Positions 60,341 through 64,000 of a stretch of 64,000 bases of DNA are shown here, one piece after another. Source of the stretch: Apostichopus japonicus (Eukaryota > Echinodermata > Holothuroidea > Aspidochirotida > Stichopodidae); the NCBI RefSeq assembly GCF_037975245.1, contig NC_092567.1:11564376-11628375 (forward strand), written 5' to 3'. A program made the position numbers and the translations under genes. The first letter of the stretch is position 1. The number at the start of each line of letters is the position of its first letter. The notes beneath the pieces were generated by a model. That model was not told the DNA's origin. It was given only the letters and a program-made list of their open reading frames with translations, and made no database searches.

Positions 60341-63024
60341 CGTCATTATCAATGTTTCGTTTTTGCTGCGTAGAAGTATAGAAGACGCGAATATAGCATT
60401 GTACAGGATCAAAGTATTAACATATAACAATATCAGCTGATCAGTGATATCGTAAAGTGTTTGTTTGTTATGTAAATATCGATTGATATGGTTCTTGAAG
60501 GCTAAATAAATACCGTGAATTGTGTGATATAAGTGAGTTTAATTTAATAATTTCACGATTAAACAAAATGTGAAAAACGTTTGAGTGTAACATCAATATT
60601 CAGATGTGTATTGCCGTTACAAGTGAAATATGTTAATAATTTCAATCAGTCCCTTCCTTGCTCCCCCCTCCCCATGTAGACAACTTGTCATGCTGTATTG
60701 GCTCAGGTGTACTGAGGTGTACCTCTGCAGGTACAAAAGAAATGCTTATATTTCGTATACAGGTTGCATTTGCAGAGACCAAATCTAGGGATATCACTCA
60801 TTTTTGCATACTCCTCAATCGTTGCTCCGCTCTTAATTATAATAATGTAATGTTTTATTCTACTAATTGCTGATCCTCAAAGTGCTTGTCTGGTTTCAAC
60901 ATTATTAGTGTCATTGTTGTTGACAATTGTGACATATAACAGTAGGTTAAATTTGTGTTTTCCTATAAAGTAGAGGATGGCAACACTGGATTGTTAGTTG
61001 TAGCTGACAGAAGGTCCATTATACCATTGTAATCACTACAGAGTGATTATCTATAGGCAGAGTGGTAGCCCGGAGTGGCTTGGTAGTATATATTACACAG
61101 TCATTCTAAAGCTAGCTGCTCTGTACGTAGGCCTACAGTATATGGTGTACAGTATATTACTTGTTTTGGATGATGATGATGAACCAGGGTCAGGAAATCA
61201 ACTAGGGTATTTTAATACACTGGAAGGTGTTTCATTTGTTCAATGATAGACTACAGTAATTCTATATTGTATTTGTTAGATTAATCTGACATTAGGCCTT
61301 CGGTGTAAATCACCGTATATTTCGTACAATTTCGCTAACTAGGCAAGGATCATATAGAAATTGAAGTAGGGAGAATGACGTCATGCGACATATACTGAAG
61401 CCACCCACCCACCCAACTGGTGGCGCTTTGCTTGTAAGGGAAGACAGTACCGGCGCGTAATACCAAAACTACGTCTTTGACAAAACTAAAGTGATAAAGT
61501 TGACATAATTCATTCAAAATGGTGATATCGTTGTGCCGCATTTGGGTGACAAATATGTGGTATTTCATAGTGTTATAGGTAATTCTTAGGAAGCGATAGT
61601 AGAAGCAATTACATAAGAATATAATTACTTTTCTAGTATCGTCTGCTCAGCTGATGTTGTTATTCACTGGACCCTGGATATAATTAGCCTAGGCCCTAGA
61701 CCGGCCACGGCTGTCGATATGACTAGAGCCTAATGATAAAAATGTTTACACCTCATTAACATTAAGACTGGATCTCTAACGGTATATCCACATGCCAGAA
61801 TAGCGTACTGTGTGTGGAAAGGGAGTGGGGAGGACTGAGGAATGCTTGTTCACGGCATTTTTCAGGACAACTATGACACTATTTGAGTGGATCACTAAAA
61901 TAATACAAGCAAGAAAATTTTTTGCCATATGTCTCTCAGATACCGAATTTGACACTTTTCAGACATTAAAAGTTGCACAGACACTCTACTTACTCGAGTC
62001 ATTAGAGGAGATAAAAAAAAATGTCAAAGTTGGTTCTTAAATCAGGAGTATAATACATACTATTCTGGTCGCCATAACATGTCTCTGTTGTGCAAAGTAC
62101 GCCTACTCTTTCAAAAAATGGGTAAAATAAAATTCAATTACAAAGTCGAATGCACAATGCATATGTGAAAGATTTACAAATTATCTGTCTTCTTTCCGAA
62201 CACTTCAAAGCGCCCTCACTTTTTTCAAGGCTTCACTGCTTAAACAAACGGCGATAAACTGTGTCAGCATTCTTCCTCAGTTCAATTTCTATGATGAGGA
62301 TACAGTAACGTTAACATGGTGTTCAAGTTGACCAATCAGTGTCCAGGACTGGGTATTCTTTGTGACGTCCGGAACATGCATATATGTTGTTAATGACAAC
62401 CGTTAATGAGCTTGGTTGTCCGATTAATCTGTGATGGTTTTAGTCATAACTTCTTCGCTTATATTGCAGGCGCATACTAGCTAGAGTTCTGTTCATAAAT
62501 ATAGCCTACCATTGGTCTACTGTACGTTAAAGGACCAAACGCCGAACTGGCTTATCCGTGACCGAAATAACTTCAAAAGGGTTGCTGTAACAAAGACCCC
62601 TCCTTTGAATATCAATTACAACTAACTAAATTTCACCTTCACCGTGCACTACAATGAAACGTACAGTATTTGTAAACAGTTGTTCTAGTTATTTGTAGAT
62701 TTTATCACATATGCAGACTGGCTGTAACATTTACCTTCCTTACACGACATCTTTGTGTGTGGCTTTTGCTGCTTGGGTGTATCAAGTCTGTAACATATGC
62801 CGTTTAGATGACCAGAATGAAACTAATCGGTGCTGTTAGCTCCGGAATTATATTTTGTTAGCCTATCTGTTTTAGAAAATGCCAATTTATTAGGGAATTT
62901 TTGTTTATCTTGATGGCCCTTTAAAGCTGCCCTAAAAAATCATTGCGGCGCATCTAGAATATGTTCCTCCTTTCCCAGTGAGAAAAAAAAGCAGCTTCGT
63001 TATCCATCTTTTTTAAACCAGATG
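60341..63024. other. No gene recognised
   Basis: AT-rich DNA with one TGACGTCA (61376). No downstream exon of the NACHT gene could be identified; the small open frames lack domains. Confidence 0.45.
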
Positions 63025-63032
63025 ATTTAATA

Positions 63033-63458
63033 CAGGGGTTCCCTAACTGGGGTGCATGAGTCCATCCCAGGGGGTTCGTGAGATATCTCTGAAAGTCAAA
63101 ACTAGATTACTTTTTGTTGAACTAAAATCTAATATATCATATAATTTAGTAAATGTACAAAAATCGTACCCACCGACAAACTCTTTTCACGTACCATACG
63201 CATGTATCGCAATAGTAGTGTGATAAATAACTGAATTATGAAACAGAAACAGGCTGCATGACTTTGGTGAAGTTGGTGTACGCATGACAGTACGTCTTGA
63301 AGATAGAGAGCTGAACTTTAACTTGATCTTTTACGAAGCACTATGATGCGTATCACAGTATAATAATGAATCAGATCGTGTCTCAAAAAGTTGGAGGTCC
63401 GTGGACAACTCTGAAATCCACAGGAGGTTTGTGGGGGGATAAAGTTAGGGAAACACTG
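63033..63458. mobile_element. hAT-type MITE with perfect 8-bp target-site duplication
   Basis: The element runs from CAGGGGTTCCCTAACTGGG to AGTTAGGGAAACACTG, so its termini are imperfect inverted repeats of about 16 bp (CAGGGGTTCCCTAACT / CAGTGTTTCCCTAACT). It is flanked on both sides by ATTTAATA (63025-63032 and 63459-63466), the 8-bp duplication expected for hAT transposition. It is 426 bp long and has no ORF, so it is non-autonomous. The intact flanks suggest a fairly recent insertion. Confidence 0.88.
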
Positions 63459-63466
63459 ATTTAATA

Positions 63467-64000
63467 CGCAATGGAACTGAATCATCTTATCTTCAAACTA
63501 TAAAGATATACAGTATAGTCATATATCGTAATAATGATAATATCAACTAACTATGAAACAATTATACGATACCACTGGGCAAAATTTCTTAAGATCTTTA
63601 TATTTGTTGTTTGTTGTGTAAACAGTGACTGTGATACAACGGTAGCAGAGTATGTTATAAATTTAGTTTGTGGTGCAGGCTAGGTAAATAGCGATAACAA
63701 TAGGCAAGCAAGTTCCTGATTACGAGATGTCGGTTAGATGTTAAAATATATGTTCATATTAATATGGAAAGTTTTATGATAACGAAAGATAGATACGAAC
63801 ATAAGTATATAAGAAGCAAAAGCAAACAACATTTAAAGAACGGGAAGCCCTGTTATTTGAAAAGTCCCCTTTTCTCATGTTCCGATATGTAACAAGTGAA
63901 ACACGTTTCGTTTTCTTTTATGGAAATCACTGGTTTATACGACTGAAAATCATCTATTCCTTTAATAGTTTATCATCAAATGACAATAGAGGACACGTTA
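63467..64000. other. No gene recognised
   Basis: AT-rich DNA to the end of the window. Nothing supported. Confidence 0.5.

Overview
This window looks like a non-coding-rich stretch of an animal nuclear genome, most likely a marine invertebrate deuterostome. It has no bacterial gene density, no long ORFs except one, many candidate splice sites, a tRNA-derived SINE, hAT-type MITEs and several satellites. The one substantial protein-coding block (57.2-59.1 kb, + strand) is a NACHT NTPase exon of the NLR-like kind that is expanded in echinoderms, amphioxus and cnidarians. I lean towards an echinoderm, possibly a holothurian, but this rests on family resemblance recalled from memory and is not proven by the sequence. 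The DNA is AT-rich by eye, yet it carries 19 G or C homopolymer runs of at least 10 bases.

Layout. 1-6.1 kb: mostly intron-like DNA with a few small candidate exons on the + strand (2646-2681, 5465-5514, 5993-6113) and a decayed SINE copy at 4.3 kb. 6.3-8.8 kb: diverged duplicated segments, related to a block at 24.6-25.3 kb. 10.57-10.9 kb: a 34-bp tandem array with a 102-bp higher-order pattern. 14.5-19.0 kb: a probable 4.5-kb DNA transposon. Its ends carry TTAGTC/GACTAA subterminal arrays, and it contains a 1.24-kb imperfect palindrome. 22.2 kb: a second SINE copy. 26.2-26.55 kb: a G/C-rich repeat. 32.56-33.34 and 44.58-45.37 kb: two copies of a ~0.78-kb repeat. 33.36-33.66 kb: an AGACTGAA array. 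34.0 kb: an internally deleted U2-snRNA-like sequence. 34.7-35.05 kb: a possible decayed exon. 36.7-36.95 kb: the best-preserved SINE. 39.0-39.4 kb: a 52/104-bp array of hairpins. 42.4-43.2 kb: a hAT MITE abutting a truncated second hAT family. 48.2-51.26 kb: a 3-kb GGAT/GGATA satellite. 53.1-54.08 kb: a GGATC-containing minisatellite. 56.2 kb: a poly(T) insertion with a target-site duplication. 56.3-59.1 kb: the NACHT gene exons and a duplicated splice-acceptor module. 60.0-60.3 kb: a 36-bp array. 63.0-63.5 kb: an intact hAT MITE with a perfect 8-bp target-site duplication.

Functionally, the only gene whose role can be stated is the NACHT protein, a predicted STAND-class ATPase and likely an innate immune sensor or signalling scaffold. 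Everything else of note is mobile or repetitive DNA. The unusual material is the transposon with subterminal arrays and an internal palindrome, the hairpin arrays, the SINE with a conserved C(UUCG)G hairpin, and a strong excess of the TGACGTCA octamer in the first 9 kb.
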